Shown: positions 45,593 through 56,095 of the stretch, in pieces | Layout of the letters: each line of letters opens with the position of its first letter | Numbering within the stretch: position 1 is the first letter of the stretch | Assembly (NCBI GenBank): GCA_963920635.1 | Contig: OY987303.1 | Coordinates: 55,985,223-56,049,222, forward strand | Length of the DNA: 64,000 bases | Source: Pseudeuparius sepicola | Taxonomy: Eukaryota; Arthropoda; Insecta; Coleoptera; Anthribidae | Reading direction: 5' to 3' | Notes under the pieces: model-generated | Database searches by the model: none | What the model was told of the DNA's origin: nothing | The model's input: the letters and a program-made list of their open reading frames with translations, nothing else | Made by a program: the position numbers and the translations under genes

Positions 45593-46340
45593 CAGTGGCG
45601 GATCTAGGCTGGAGTTAAGGGAGGGGCTTCTATTTCCGAAATTTTGTAATAAAATAGGAAACACATTTTTTATTCATTTTATTCATTAATATACAATACT
45701 ATTAATACATTAATATTCTTAGTTTCGTTCAGTTCCGTTCCGCTGTTCCAGTTCCGCTCTACTCGTAGTAATAGAATAGAACAACGATGAACGTGAACTG
45801 TCGATCGGTGAAGGCGGTGACTGGACCCGTGTTCTGTGCCGGGCCCTGTCCCAATCCCATTGCGTTCACCAAATTTTTAAATTTGTACTATAAAAACTAT
45901 TTAGCGTAACCTCTTTAGAAACGGAAGCAAAATATTTATCAATGATTCAATATTCAATAATAGTAGTTACTTTCACGCCCACATTACCTCAAAATGGCAT
46001 GTTCCTGTCAGTGCATTTACAACCGGTCCGAAACGAGTTGTCAGCGAGTGAATCAAACCGTACCTACCTGTTGTAAACGATCTGAGCGCTGTAAGCACTG
46101 ACAGCGCGATTCGGACCGCACGGCCTTAGAAGACTAGAAGTTAATAATATTGGAACTGGAACAGGTTTTTTAAGAACAGGTATTGCCTGGAACTGGAACA
46201 GGTTGTACCTGTTCCAAGAAAACGCAATTCCACACCATCTCTAATTGCCAGACATATTTTTTAAGTGCCTACCTTAGGGTATTAGGCCAAGGGGGGGGGG
46301 GGGCTATAGCCCCTGTAGCCCCCCCGTAGATCCGCCACTG
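45593..46340. mobile_element. 748-bp hAT-type element nested in Penelope
   Basis: The ends CAGTGGCGGATCTA and TAGATCCGCCACTG are perfect inverted repeats, flanked by the perfect 8-bp duplication ATATATAA (45585-45592 and 46341-46348). A polyG tract lies near 46290. Inside, 46150-46235 carries GGAACTGGAACAGG repeats and ends CACACCATCTCTA, which looks like a second hAT-type terminus, so another element may be nested within. No transposase. Confidence 0.9.
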
Positions 46341-46348
46341 ATATATAA

Positions 46349-47104
46349 TGATCCGGAAATTGATGTTCCCTAATTTTTTCCAAAAAATGATTACTGTTTC
46401 TAATAAATGAATTTGAGTTTCATACTAACGGATTAACAATTTTAAGTGAATATTTGTGTATTTTTGGTAAGCCATACAAGTGTGGAGGTTTTGAATGATG
46501 CGGAGTTAAGAGTGTCCTTTGTCTCTGTGTGATTTGTTCACGGTATTTATAGGTATAGTGTTTTGTATATTTTATTCTATTGAAGTTGTAAGGTATTTGT
46601 TTATCCTCTTGCAAGTTCCTTAATTTAATAAATCATTTAATTTATTATCATACACAGTTTTTTTTCTAAAATAATAGTTGCATTTCCCTTATCTGCTGGT
46701 AATATTTTAATCATCCTATCTGATTTAAGTGATCTAATTGCTGCTTTTTCATCCTTTGAAGTATTTGACTTAAATGCTTGAGCTGTTTCCTCTACCGATG
46801 CCGATGTCAAGTCAAGCTTAGAAATCTTGTTGTCAGCAACAGAAAAATTTAACCCTTTTGCCAAAACTAACTTTTCTGAAATTGTAAGTTCTCTGTTAGA
46901 TAAATTAATTACTGTTCTGTTGACAAAATCATTGTCTATTTGATTCAATTCCTCACTATGCTTTTCCTCGGAATTTGTTAATCTAAGTTTGACTTTATCA
47001 AAATGCCTTTTATAGCTTATGCTGATACAATTTGATATGTAATTAAGACCATAAACAGATACACAGAAAACAGTTTGGTGGCGAAAAACCCAAATAAAAT
47101 TCAA
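46349..47104 (-). pseudogene. Penelope-like element N-terminal region
   Basis: The 47104-46637 frame contains SNRELTISEKLVLAKGLNFS and later AAIRSLKSDRMIKILPADKG followed by NATIILEKK. The LK-x-D-x-x-IKILPADKGNA-x-II block is diagnostic of Penelope-like polyproteins just before the RT domain. A second frame (46614-46420) continues with PPHLYGLPKIHK. Frameshifted between the two. Confidence 0.8.
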
Positions 47105-47149
47105 GGGATCTGTTTACGCCACAAATAAATTTTAGAAAATATAACAGAT

Positions 47150-47600
47150 AGGTACGGTTGTGAATAAAGTATACTCACGTACGGAGGTGGGAATCTCCGG
47201 GGATATAAGTATCTTCAGCTGTTTTGCATGGTCCTTGGGTTCGCGCAACCGCTTTACGTAGGCAAGATGGCGCCCGGACGACAAATACAAAATTATCGCG
47301 GCATTACAAACTTAACGCGAAACTATTTAAAATGTAAATGGCGGATGGGACTGAGAAGTTCCCGAAATTCCGGGGCCCAACGAACGAATGCACTTAACTT
47401 CCCGAGTATAAAATGTTTGTTCAGGAATTTGCGTTTAATTAAGTTGAAATAATTCGGTGGAAATTCTGTCGGGCGCGACTCCGAGAGGGGGACAAGAGAT
47501 CTACTTAGGTACATTAGTTTATGTTGGAGCAGTTTGCGATTTTAATGATATTTTCAAAGATAATGTGGGGTTCGACGCAAACTTTACGTTTTTCTTATTA
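47150..47600. other. GC-mixed island, no gene seen
   Basis: Unique-looking sequence with GC-rich stretches (47230-47480). The short ORFs lack motifs. Confidence 0.3.
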
Positions 47601-47821
47601 CAGGGTTACTCACACAGCATTACATCCCCTTCACCTTTTATTTTTAATTTTTGAAGAAAAAAAATGTAAAAATATGAAATTGTATAAAATTTTCTTGCGG
47701 TTTCAAGTATGTGTTCAGAAAAACGAATGAAAGTCGCGTTTCTGAACGCGTTTATTTTAACGCGTTTATTTTAAGGTGGAACATCCTGTATATTTCTCGA
47801 TTTTCGAAATCTACGCATTTT

Positions 47822-48555
47822 TCTGATTTTTTTTAGGTCTACCACCGCGATTTTCTCGCTCATTTTGCGGCCTACAAAAAAAACGCAAGAAACAAAAAAG
47901 TGGCAAAACTATTAGTGGCCGTGGAATGTTTATTTTAAGAGACAGAGGAAAACTTTTATATTGAAAATTGATGACAATGAGAAGCTTTATGCAAAAGGGT
48001 ACTCATATAATTTCAGAAAATTACACAGGGTCTTCGGTTCTCTTGAGGCTATGAATTTTTTTGTTTATTTTAGGTTTTTTTAGTACACCACGAAAAGTTG
48101 GGTATGGAGGCCCATTTCATTTTTTATTGTCACCTTGCTGACCAAAATTGCCATATTTTGTTTTCTTACATATTTTCTGTGCGGCCCAAAATACGCGAGA
48201 AAATCGCTTAATAAGAAATAAACAAAAAAAAAATCATAGCCTCAAGAGAGCCGAAGACCCTGTGTAATTTTCTGAAACTATCTGAGTACCCTTTTGCATA
48301 AAGCTTCTTAGTGCCATCAATTTTCAATATAAAAGTTTTTCTCTGTCTCTTAAAATAAACATTCCACGGGCATTAATAGTTTTGCGGAATTTAAGTTTTT
48401 TTAATATTGCGATACAAGTTGGCCATGGATGCCGATTCCTTTTGCAGCACCACTTAGCTGTCCAAAATTGACACATTTTTGTCTCTTATGTTTTTTTTTG
48501 TAGGCCGCAAAATGAGCGAGAAAATCGCGGAGGTAGACCTAAAAAAATCAACCTG
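47822..48555. mobile_element. Foldback, copy of the 55272-56093 family
   Basis: TTTTTTTTAGGTCTACCACCGCGATT at about 47827 is matched by its inverse at about 48520-48550, ending ACCTG before TA at 48556-48557. The internal ACACAGGGTCTTCGGTTCTC block is also mirrored. The left terminus is degraded. On the right it sits inside mariner-derived sequence, so it inserted into that relic. Confidence 0.7.
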
Positions 48556-49003
48556 TATATGTGAAATTCAAAACAGTTATTACGTGAATATTATAAATGG
48601 AGATTTGACAGTATACATTAATTGTTGTATTCCCAGAATTACATACAATAATGTATTGAAAATTCAACAAAGCCAATACTGCTGTGGAAATTTTCTATAA
48701 GATATATTTTATTTGTTCTGTCTTAATAAAAGGCATATTTATGAATGGAACGTGATATTTTATTATGAATTAAATTAAATTATAGGTTTTCTATAATATA
48801 GAGTATACCTTCTTAATAAACTTCACTTGTAGCAAAGATCATAATTGAATATTACATAATAATATCATAATTGAATATTATGATCTTTGCTTGTAGTTAG
48901 CCACGATACCTGCCACCTGCCTCATTCATCTCTCTGATCTCCTGAGATATTGCCCCACAGGAAGAAATCGGAGTGGGTTCAAGTCTGGGCTTCTGGCAGG
49001 GTG
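48556..49003 (-). pseudogene. Mariner-like 3' fragment (inverted copy of 35.6-36.1 kb)
   Basis: On the minus strand from about 49000 the frame starts WPARSPDLNPL, the third catalytic block, then runs into a C-terminal RE..EAG-like region and a 3' flank closely matching 35720-36095. A hairpin at 48832-48890 (GCAAAGATCATAATTGAATA and its inverse) is specific to this copy. Truncated at both ends. Confidence 0.7.
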
Positions 49004-49820
49004 TTCAGAAAATAGGGCCAAATTTCGAAAAAATGGCACATTTAGGAGTGCCCTGTATAAAACACGGGCCTTATGTTGTGAATGTTTTTTCACAAATCGA
49101 AAAGGTCTTGTCCAAGGTACTATTGCAAATGATTTGGTATGTCTATCTCATACAGGGTGTTCGTAAAGAAAAAGCGAATTTGCCTAATTTTTTTAATTTC
49201 TTGTTGTAAATTCAAATCTTTTTTTAAATTTTGTAAATTTTACTAATCCTCGTTATAACTTGTCCAACATTTTTTTGCAATTAGCATTAACCCTCTGCAG
49301 CTGTTGTTCTTCCCCTTAAAAATTGATTGTAATGTGTGTCGTTCGATTTCAGAAGAACAGCTGCAGAGGGTTACTGCTAACTGCAAAAAAGGTTGGAGAA
49401 ATGTATACAGGTTGTAAGGAGCACCCTGTAAGTGCAAGAATATTGAAACTGCGGAAATAGGGTTCTGAGGTAAGCTGAATTCGATGGAACTAATTATTTT
49501 TTCAAACAAAAAATGCCTAACACGATTTCGTGATTTTTCGGGTCTTCTTCGTTTGATTGCAGTAGGTCATGGAATGATCGTACCTATATCAAAAAACTGT
49601 AGCCCAATGGATAGAGCTCTTTGAATACGATAATGCGATATGTTAAAAAAATTTTTTTGAAGATCGACCAGAATTTCGAAAAATACGGAATTGTCCGTTT
49701 TAAAGTGAAACACACTGTATCGTTGAAACAAGAAATATGCGTAGATTTAAAAAATCGAGAAATATACTGGGTGTTCTATCTAAAAAAACATATTTTTGGT
49801 TTATATCTCCAAAGAAATAG
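49004..49820. repeat. Mixed solo foldback ends and transposase tails
   Basis: CAGGGTGTTCAGAAAATAGG (about 49000), CAGGGTGTTCGTAAAG (about 49154) and CTGGGTGTTCTATC (about 49767) are solo termini. Between them, AGAACA.CAGCTGCAGAGGGTTA occurs inverted (about 49287-49315) and direct (about 49355-49383). The direct copy encodes EEQLQRVTANCKKGWRNVYR and a stop, like a mariner transposase tail. Confidence 0.5.
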
Positions 49821-50155
49821 TTTTTCTTGAAATCGGCATTAAAATGTTCCAAAATCGTCATTAAAAGCACAGAAATCGTACAATAATGTAGCCCATTATT
49901 GTACGATTTTTTCAATAAGTAGGCCTTGGCGAGATGTAAACATCAAACGTCAGACGCGGAGAAATCGCTCGTCAAAAGTGACCAAATATTCAAAACCCGG
50001 CCGATAAAGGCTCATTTAACTTTTCGTACACATTGCGAAATTGTTTCCTATAGAAGCGCAATCCTTCAGTATACATATTTTAGTAAATTTGAAAAACAAT
50101 AGATTTGTTGTGTAAGCTGCACAAGAAGCAGCAGTTTGGTTTTTCTGTCAGAAGG

Positions 50156-50242
50156 TGCCGTACATCATTATACTTGTGCTAGGTAGAGCGATCGGTAAAG
50201 TCAAGCAACGCCGCGCGTAGTCGGTTCGTGGACGGGTGATCC
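50156..50242 (+). repeat. 5S rRNA-like segment, first unit
   Basis: GATCGGTAAAGTCAAGCAAC, GCCGCGCGTAGTCGGTTCGT and GGACGGGTGATCCC align with the 3' half of 5S rRNA (box A AAGTTAAGCAACG through box C GGATGGGTGACC). The upstream 40 bases are only weakly 5S-like. A 5S-derived SINE or 5S pseudogene is the best reading. Confidence 0.7.
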
Positions 50243-50308
50243 CTTATTATTATTTTCTTGCCTAATAAAACATTTTTTTTCCGATTTCAAGAAAAATATA
50301 ATATGTAC

Positions 50309-50416
50309 CTCGGCACTGAAGTTCTTTTTATGACTCATGTGGTTTATTTGCCTCGGCCAGAGGCCTCAGCAACTAAACTCCACATGAGTCATAAAAAGTT
50401 GAACTTCAGTGCCTTG
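50309..50416. repeat. Long hairpin with TGACTCAT arms
   Basis: GGCACTGAAGTTCTTTTTAT and ATAAAAAGTTGAACTTCAGTGC form arms of about 45 bases around GGCCAGAGGCC. Each arm carries a TGACTCAT/ATGAGTCA (AP-1-type) site. Repeated at about 50980-51088. Confidence 0.75.
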
Positions 50417-50826
50417 GTACATAAATAACTATTATCTAAATGTACAAACTAGAGTACCTATATTTATAATATCTCCGCATTTTTTAAAATATTTTTCTTG
50501 AAATCGGCATTAAAATGTCCCAAAATCGTCATTAAAAGCACAGAAATCGTACAATAATGTAGCCCATTATTGTACGATTTTTTCAATAAGTAGGCCTTGG
50601 CGAGATGTAAACATCAAACGTCAGACGCGGAGAAATCGCCCGTCAAAAGTGACAAAATATTCAAGACCCGGCCGTAAAAGGCTTATTTAACTTTTCATAC
50701 ACATTGAGAAATTGTTTCCTATAGAAGCGCAATCCTTCAGTATACATATTTTAGTAAATTTGAAAATCAATAGATTTGTTGTGTAGGCTGCACAAGAAGC
50801 AGCAGTTTGGTTTTTCTGTCGGAAGG

Positions 50827-50913
50827 TGCCGTACATCATTATACTTGTCCTAGGTAGAGCGATCGGTAAAGTCAAGCAACGCCGCGCGTAGTCGGTTCGT
50901 GGACGGGTGATCC
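50827..50913 (+). repeat. 5S rRNA-like segment, second unit
   Basis: The same segment as 50156-50242, offset by 671 bases, from the tandem duplication; only single-base differences. Confidence 0.7.
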
Positions 50914-51107
50914 CTTATTATTATTTTCTTGCCTAATAAAACATTTTTTTTCCGATTTCAAGAAAAATACAATATGTACCTCGGCACTGAAGTTCTTTTT
51001 ATGACTCATGTGGTTTATTTGCCTCGGCCAGAGGCCTCAGCAACTAAACTCCACATGAGTCATAAAAAGTTGAACTTCAGTGCCTCGCTACATAAATAAC
51101 TATTATT

Positions 51108-52100
51108 TATCTTTTTTCACACACAAAAAAGTTTCAAGTTGAGCAAAATAGCGTTATTTTATAAAATAAAAGGTAATTCGATATTTTCATGGCGTCGGCA
51201 GGAAGCAAAGTTAAAAAGGCCACTTAAACAAGTTGTTGACATACATTGAGAGCATCTCTGATCAAAGGGCGCACCTTTTTGAAGCCAAGTGCGTAAACGT
51301 AAGCAGAGAGTGGAACGTGTTAAATACATAACTTCAAGAGATTTTTTTGTCTAATTTAAATCATGTCTTTTATGCAAAGAGCGATCGCGATGTTTTTGTA
51401 TATTTTCTCCCATAGGCGCAGCTTATAATCATGGTTAGGATACTTTCAATTTTATAACATGCAAGCCCGCAGTCGACAAAATAACAAAATTAATGCGTCT
51501 AAAAGAGGCAAAAATTTGAAAAGAGCCTTTTTTACAACTCCAACTACCAACTACAGAAAGAACTCACCATATTTCATTTCATTACATTAAAATGTATCTA
51601 TGGAAATTTTCCATAGGGTCGTTATGCAATTTTTCAGTGAAAGTGCTTTTCATGCAGATAGTCAGGCTGAGCAAAAAATAGTGAAGAATTTTTCCCTGGT
51701 CTTACAAAAATATGTTTTATTAATTTATCTGAAAAATAGAAAGATCACAGAAAATATCAACAATAAAAAAATCTAAATATTCATTTAGAACTTTGTATTT
51801 GACATCTTGACTCTTGACAACTATTTATTATGACATTTTTCCTTACTTTGAATAATAATGTCAATTTGGTAAATTTGGTAAAAAACGCTTTAAAATGATT
51901 GTTTACATATATACCTCATGATTTTACAACACGGACAATAATCTACGAGAGTGAACGTTACATTTTCAAGGGCTTTTGGCGCACTTTGATATCTACCGGT
52001 AAAATTTTCGTAAATGCCAATTATTTCTTATTTGCGTGCCTAGATACAACTAAATTCGAATGAATAAAACCATAAAACTTTCTGATTTTAAGGTGATTAC
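51108..52100. other. AT-rich DNA, no gene seen
   Basis: No recognised element or ORF. It could be intronic to the THAP exon next door. Confidence 0.35.
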
Positions 52101-52165
52101 GTTTAATCATGTAAAATTGTTAGGTATATAACTCTCCAAACAGTCCAAACCAAAACCACTTTTAC

Positions 52166-52345
52166 CCTGGAAGACTGTGCAGGAACAAAATCTCTATTGA
52201 TGGCCCTAACCCACTTTTCCCTTAAAATGGGGTCTTTAGGGAAGGAAAAAGCGGACACTTTAGGACCGCCTTTGTAGTTTCCTTTGCAGTTGGGAACGGA
52301 ACCGAACACGTCCACAGCCACAGCATGATTTAAATAAGTCCGAAA
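52166..52345 (-). CDS. THAP-domain exon or relic
   Basis: The minus-strand frame reads VFGSVPNCKGNYKGG, then KVSAFSFPKDPILREKWVRA and INRDFVPAQSSR. This is the N-terminal two thirds of a THAP C2CH zinc finger (NC-x-NY, F-FPKDP-LR-x-KW, SSR). A splice donor (AGG|GTAAAAG, at 52166/52165) follows exactly where the conserved V-C-x-x-HF would be in the next exon, and an acceptor-like TGTGTCTACAG precedes it at 52346. The first zinc-ligand cysteine appears as glycine (GSVPNC), and no following exon with HF was seen within the next kilobase. It may be a real host THAP gene exon, a P-element-type transposase relic, or a pseudogene. Confidence 0.55.
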
Positions 52346-52399
52346 CTGTAGACACAACCGTAAACTTATAAACTAAAATACTTTAAAACAGGAAAATCG

Positions 52400-53340
52400 C
52401 CAGACAAGTAAACTTGAACAACTACAAAAAGCATACAGTGAACACTGTATAAGAGATTAAGACCATGCAAAAACTATTTAAAAAATAATTACAAAAAAGT
52501 TTTTCATGCGTTGCAAACATTTTGGCCGACACTGTATAACAGCATATTGGGGCAAAGGCCCAGAAGGGCATATTATTAAAATTTTGGAGTGTCCTTCACC
52601 ACACAATATAGCCCAAAGTTTAATAACGACACGAGAACTTTGCGGAGGGTCTGGTTCCCCCAAAATTTATGAAACTGTTCAGTTGGTTGTTTTCCGTGTT
52701 CACAACATATTATTATTATGCACGGTTTCTAGATAAATTACTTTAGATGCGTTTTATCCCAATTTAATTCATTGCAGTTGCTTGACGCACGGAGTACTGA
52801 GTAGACAGAGTGGCGGAAGAACTTCGGAATCAATTTCCACCTGTGAATGACTTAACGAAAAAGTATTTATTAAGGCACCTTTAAGAGTACAAGTTTTTCG
52901 AGAATTAGTGCCCGATATACCTCTCCCTCCTAGCTGTGGTACTTGGCGGTCGCACTGCCTCCCTAGTCCTTCATAATCGGAGTGTCCTCTCCTTGTGTCA
53001 TACGTTCTGTGCTTTGACCTTTGACGCCCTGTACAAGTCCCACAGGGGCCGTGCGGGCTAGCGCTTTCCGGCTAATGCCCCATTTGGCAACCGCGCGCGG
53101 CAGCCCAGTCGCACAGCACTAATAACCCCGTTTCTCTGGGGATAATTACCTGTGAAATCCTCGAAGTTCTCCATTTTGCCCGCCGGCAAAGAATACTACA
53201 AATCACCGGATATGTCCCCTTCATTATTGGGCGCTTAAATGGACTTGGCGCGTTCTTACTTTTACGTTTGCGGCGGTCGTTGAGAGAATGCGGCAACGCC
53301 GCGAAATGAAAAGTGGTTTTTGAGAAGGGGGAGGTCTAAT
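52400..53340. other. Unique island, GC-rich from 52.9 kb
   Basis: TGTATAAGAG and ACACTGTATAAC near 52445-52545 resemble foldback end fragments. At 52740-53330 the sequence is GC-rich and balanced, with a GGGGATAATTACC core near 53137. No supported gene; possible conserved noncoding DNA. Confidence 0.3.
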
Positions 53341-53486
53341 TCTAATAATGGAAAGTTTGTTATTATGAACGTAAGGATCTAGTTCTAATATAGTTTGCCG
53401 GTCTTCGGTGTAACATTACACAAACTTAATAATATAATATTTAAAAAGTAATATTTTATCTTCTATTGAATATCCAATTCCATTAG

Positions 53487-53872
53487 GTATATATCCGATA
53501 TGTTGATGATATATTGATTATTTTACCACAAAATGAAGTTGATAATTTATATAACCGTTTTAATTCTTTCAATGAACACCTACAATTTACAATGGAAATT
53601 CCTATAAATGTTACATTGGCCAAACTTCACAATATTTACGAAAAATAATCTACCAACATAAATAAAATATAAGAATTAATAATGATCAACATTCTGGATT
53701 ATCTGACCACATTTTAAAAACAGGACATTCATTTGATTATGACGACACTGAAATATTACACGGTGAAAGAAATTACCGGAAAAGACTTTTCCTTGAAGCC
53801 TGTTATATTAACTCATTAGAGAATAATTTTAACAACAAAACAGATATTATTGACATCTGTACAATTTTATAA
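53487..53872 (+). pseudogene. Second Penelope-like element: RT end and GIY-YIG
   Basis: The plus strand gives RYVDDILIILPQNEVDNLYN and RFNSFNEHLQFTMEIP (RT motif C and thumb start). After a gap in the frame comes CYIGQTSQYLRKIIYQHK, then SGLSDHILKTGHSFDYDDTE and ILHGERNYRKRLFLEACYIN, ending at TAA near 53870. The CYIGQT...H...GH-x-FD-x-D...IL-x-x-E-x-N-x-x-KR-x-x-E order is the Penelope-like GIY-YIG endonuclease with its zinc-linker region. The part between RT and nuclease is deleted, and one stop interrupts the nuclease. It is a different family from the copy at 44240-47113. Its 3' tail probably resumes at 56096. Confidence 0.8.
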
Positions 53873-53981
53873 ATATGTTTTTTTCTAATTTGAATTCCTG
53901 TAAGTATAATAAGCCAAGCAATAACTGTACTTTCTTTTACAGTATCCACCGTTTTTTCTTTGTAACACAGAACCTTGTGTA

Positions 53982-55267
53982 CAGGGTAATTCAGTTCCGG
54001 TGCTCAACATGGGGATCTCGGAAACCGTAACAGATACGAAGTCGGTCAATATGCCGTTGAGAAAATTAAAATATTTTCATGGGATGCTGAGATATTTAAG
54101 AAAAACCGAATTTTTGAAAATTAGATTTTATTTTTTTCTGGCGCTATTTGCGATAATATTGAAAAATAAATTGTACTTTTTCATTGCAACTTTTTATGGA
54201 CTACGTCATGGTATTTTTAGATTTTAGGGGCGACGTTTCGTTTTTGAGATAGAGGGATCATCTTTATTTTTTTAAATACGGACCTGGATTTTTTATTCCA
54301 TATTTCGAAATAAATCATTGTCCTGAGTACAACGATGTATCACACATACATATTTTTTCTCGTTTTGGCCGCCAAAATGCACATTTACTACGAAAAAATT
54401 TTTTCTCTTTTTTTTTCAAAGCTATTCCAATTATTATAACAGGTGATAATTTTTTATACCTACTGGATTAATTAAACTCTATGTTTGTCATATTTTGAAA
54501 TTCTTTTTTATACTTTAGGTAAAATGCATTATTGTTAATAATAATTATTATTGTTGTCATTTTCCTAAAGTAAAAAAAAATAATTTCAAAATACGAAAAA
54601 CATGGAGTACAATTAATCCAGTAGGTATTAAAATAATGATTACTTGTTATAATTGGAATAGCTTTGAAAAAAAAAAAAGAAAAAAATGCATAGTCCAGGA
54701 CCGTATTAATTTTTTTCTTAGTAAATGTGCATTTTAGCAGCTAAAACTGGAAAAAATATGTATGTGTCATACATCGTTGTACTCAGGACAACGATTTATT
54801 TCGAAATATGGAATAAAAATCCAGGTCCGTATTTAAAGAAATGAAGATGATCCCAAAAACGAAACGAAAAAAATAAAATCTAATTTTGGGGCAAATTTTG
54901 CCAATTTCAACGCAAACGGTCGATTTTATCGTAATGGAACAACAGTACACTTTTGTTGCAAAATGAAAAGATGCACTAAAATGATGAACCTGCAAGACCA
55001 AAAAGATAACCTCTGGGCGATAGGAATAAATTGTTTTTACACGAAATTGTTGCACTTCAGCCACTAATGAACTGCACCAAGTTTCATATAAATTGCATAA
55101 CTTCTGTAGAAGTTTTTGCGAAAAATATGTTTTTCATACTGTACCTTTATCACCCTGTAACTTTTTTATTATGCATTTTCGGACACATGTTTATAGGAAA
55201 CTTTTTGTTCAAAATAACATTTTCTACCTGTCATATTACTTTGGAACCATAATTTAGAAACACTCTG
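53982..55267. mobile_element. Foldback/composite with CAGGGTAATTCAG left end
   Basis: The left end CAGGGTAATTCAGTTCCGG follows TA at 53980-53981. Inverted arms with TTAAATACGGACCTGGATTT-type sequence lie at about 54220-54450 and 54660-54850, as in 40851-42138. The right end (GGAACCATAATTTAGAAACACTCTG, 55267) belongs to a different terminus type, so this may be two elements fused or nested. Confidence 0.6.
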
Positions 55268-55271
55268 TATA

Positions 55272-56093
55272 CAGAATGATTTTTTTTAGGTCTACCACCG
55301 CGATTTTCTCGCTCATTTTGCGGCCTACAAAAAAAACGTAAGAAACAAAAATGTGTCAATTTTGGACAGCTAAGTGCTGCTGCAAAAGAAATCGGCTTCC
55401 ATGGCCAACTTGTCACGCAATATTAAAAAAACCTCAAATTGAGCAAAACTATTAATGGTCGTGGAATGTTTATTTTAAGAGACAGAGAAAAACTTTTATA
55501 TTGAAAATTGATGACAATGAGAAGCTTTATGCAAAAGGGTACTCATATAATTTCAGAAAATTACACAGGGTCTTCGGTTCTCTTGAGGCTATGAATTTTT
55601 TTGTTTATTTCTTATTAAGCGATTGTCTCGCTTATTTTGGGCCGCACAGAAAATATGTAAGAAAACAAAATATGGCAATTTCGGTCAGCGAGGCGACAAT
55701 AAAAAAGGAATGAGCCTCCATACCCAACTTTTCGCGGTGTACTAAATAAACCTAAAATCGACAAAAATTTTCATGGTCTCAAGAGAGCCGAAGACCCTGT
55801 GTAATTTGCTGAAACTATCTGAGCACCTGGGTGGATAAAGCTTCTCAGTGCCATCAATTTTCACTATAAAAGTTTTCCTCTGTCTCTTAAAATAAACATT
55901 CCACTGCCATTAATAGTTTTGCTCAATTTGAGTTTTTTTTTAATAATGCGCGACAAGCTGGCCATGGATGCCGATTTCTTTTGCAGCACCACTTAGCTGT
56001 CCAAAATTGTCACATTTTTGTTACTTACGTTTTTTTTGTAGGACGCAAAATTAGCGAGAAAATCGCGGTGGTAAACTTAAAAAAATCATCCTG
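55272..56093. mobile_element. 822-bp foldback with CAGAATGATTTTTTTTAGG ends
   Basis: CAGAATGATTTTTTTTAGGT and its inverse ending AAAAATCATCCTG are TA-flanked (55270-55271 and 56094-56095). Arms contain CTACCACCGCGATTTTCTCG, and the centre mirrors ACACAGGGTCTTCGGTTCTC. A degraded relative is at 47822-48555. It follows the previous element after only TATA. Confidence 0.85.
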
Positions 56094-56095
56094 TA

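Larger units (their letters stand above)
44240..47113 (-). mobile_element. Penelope-like retroelement, interrupted by a hAT element
   Basis: On the minus strand, from 47104 to 44554, the frames give in order a Penelope N-terminal region, reverse transcriptase motifs and a GIY-YIG-type endonuclease. The segment at 44240-44285 (TTGGGTTTTTCGCCACCAAA) recurs inverted at 47069-47113, marking terminal repeats in inverted orientation. The 3' tail near 44395-44460 reads CTTTGAGAAAGGAGGAAG...CTCCGAAAGCTCAGG, a type of tail seen in these elements. A hAT element with its own TSD sits inside (45593-46340). Without it the element is about 2.1 kb, short for a full copy. Confidence 0.85.
49821..51107 (+). 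repeat. 671-bp tandem duplication of a complex repeat
   Basis: The unit at 49821-50491 is repeated at 50492-51107 with an offset of 671 bases and few differences; the second copy lacks the last 55 or so bases. Each unit has a small hairpin (ATCGTACAATAATG...CATTATTGTACGAT), a 5S rRNA-like segment, a TTATTATTATTTTCTT stretch and a large terminal hairpin with TGACTCATG in its arms. A diverged inverted fragment lies at about 32800-32961. Confidence 0.9.

Noticed and set aside
47521..49209. Short ORFs in and around the 47822-48555 foldback
   Set aside because: They follow inverted repeat arms and solo termini, not coding sequence.
50156..50242. Functional 5S rRNA gene
   Set aside because: Only the internal promoter half resembles 5S; the remainder and the terminator do not.
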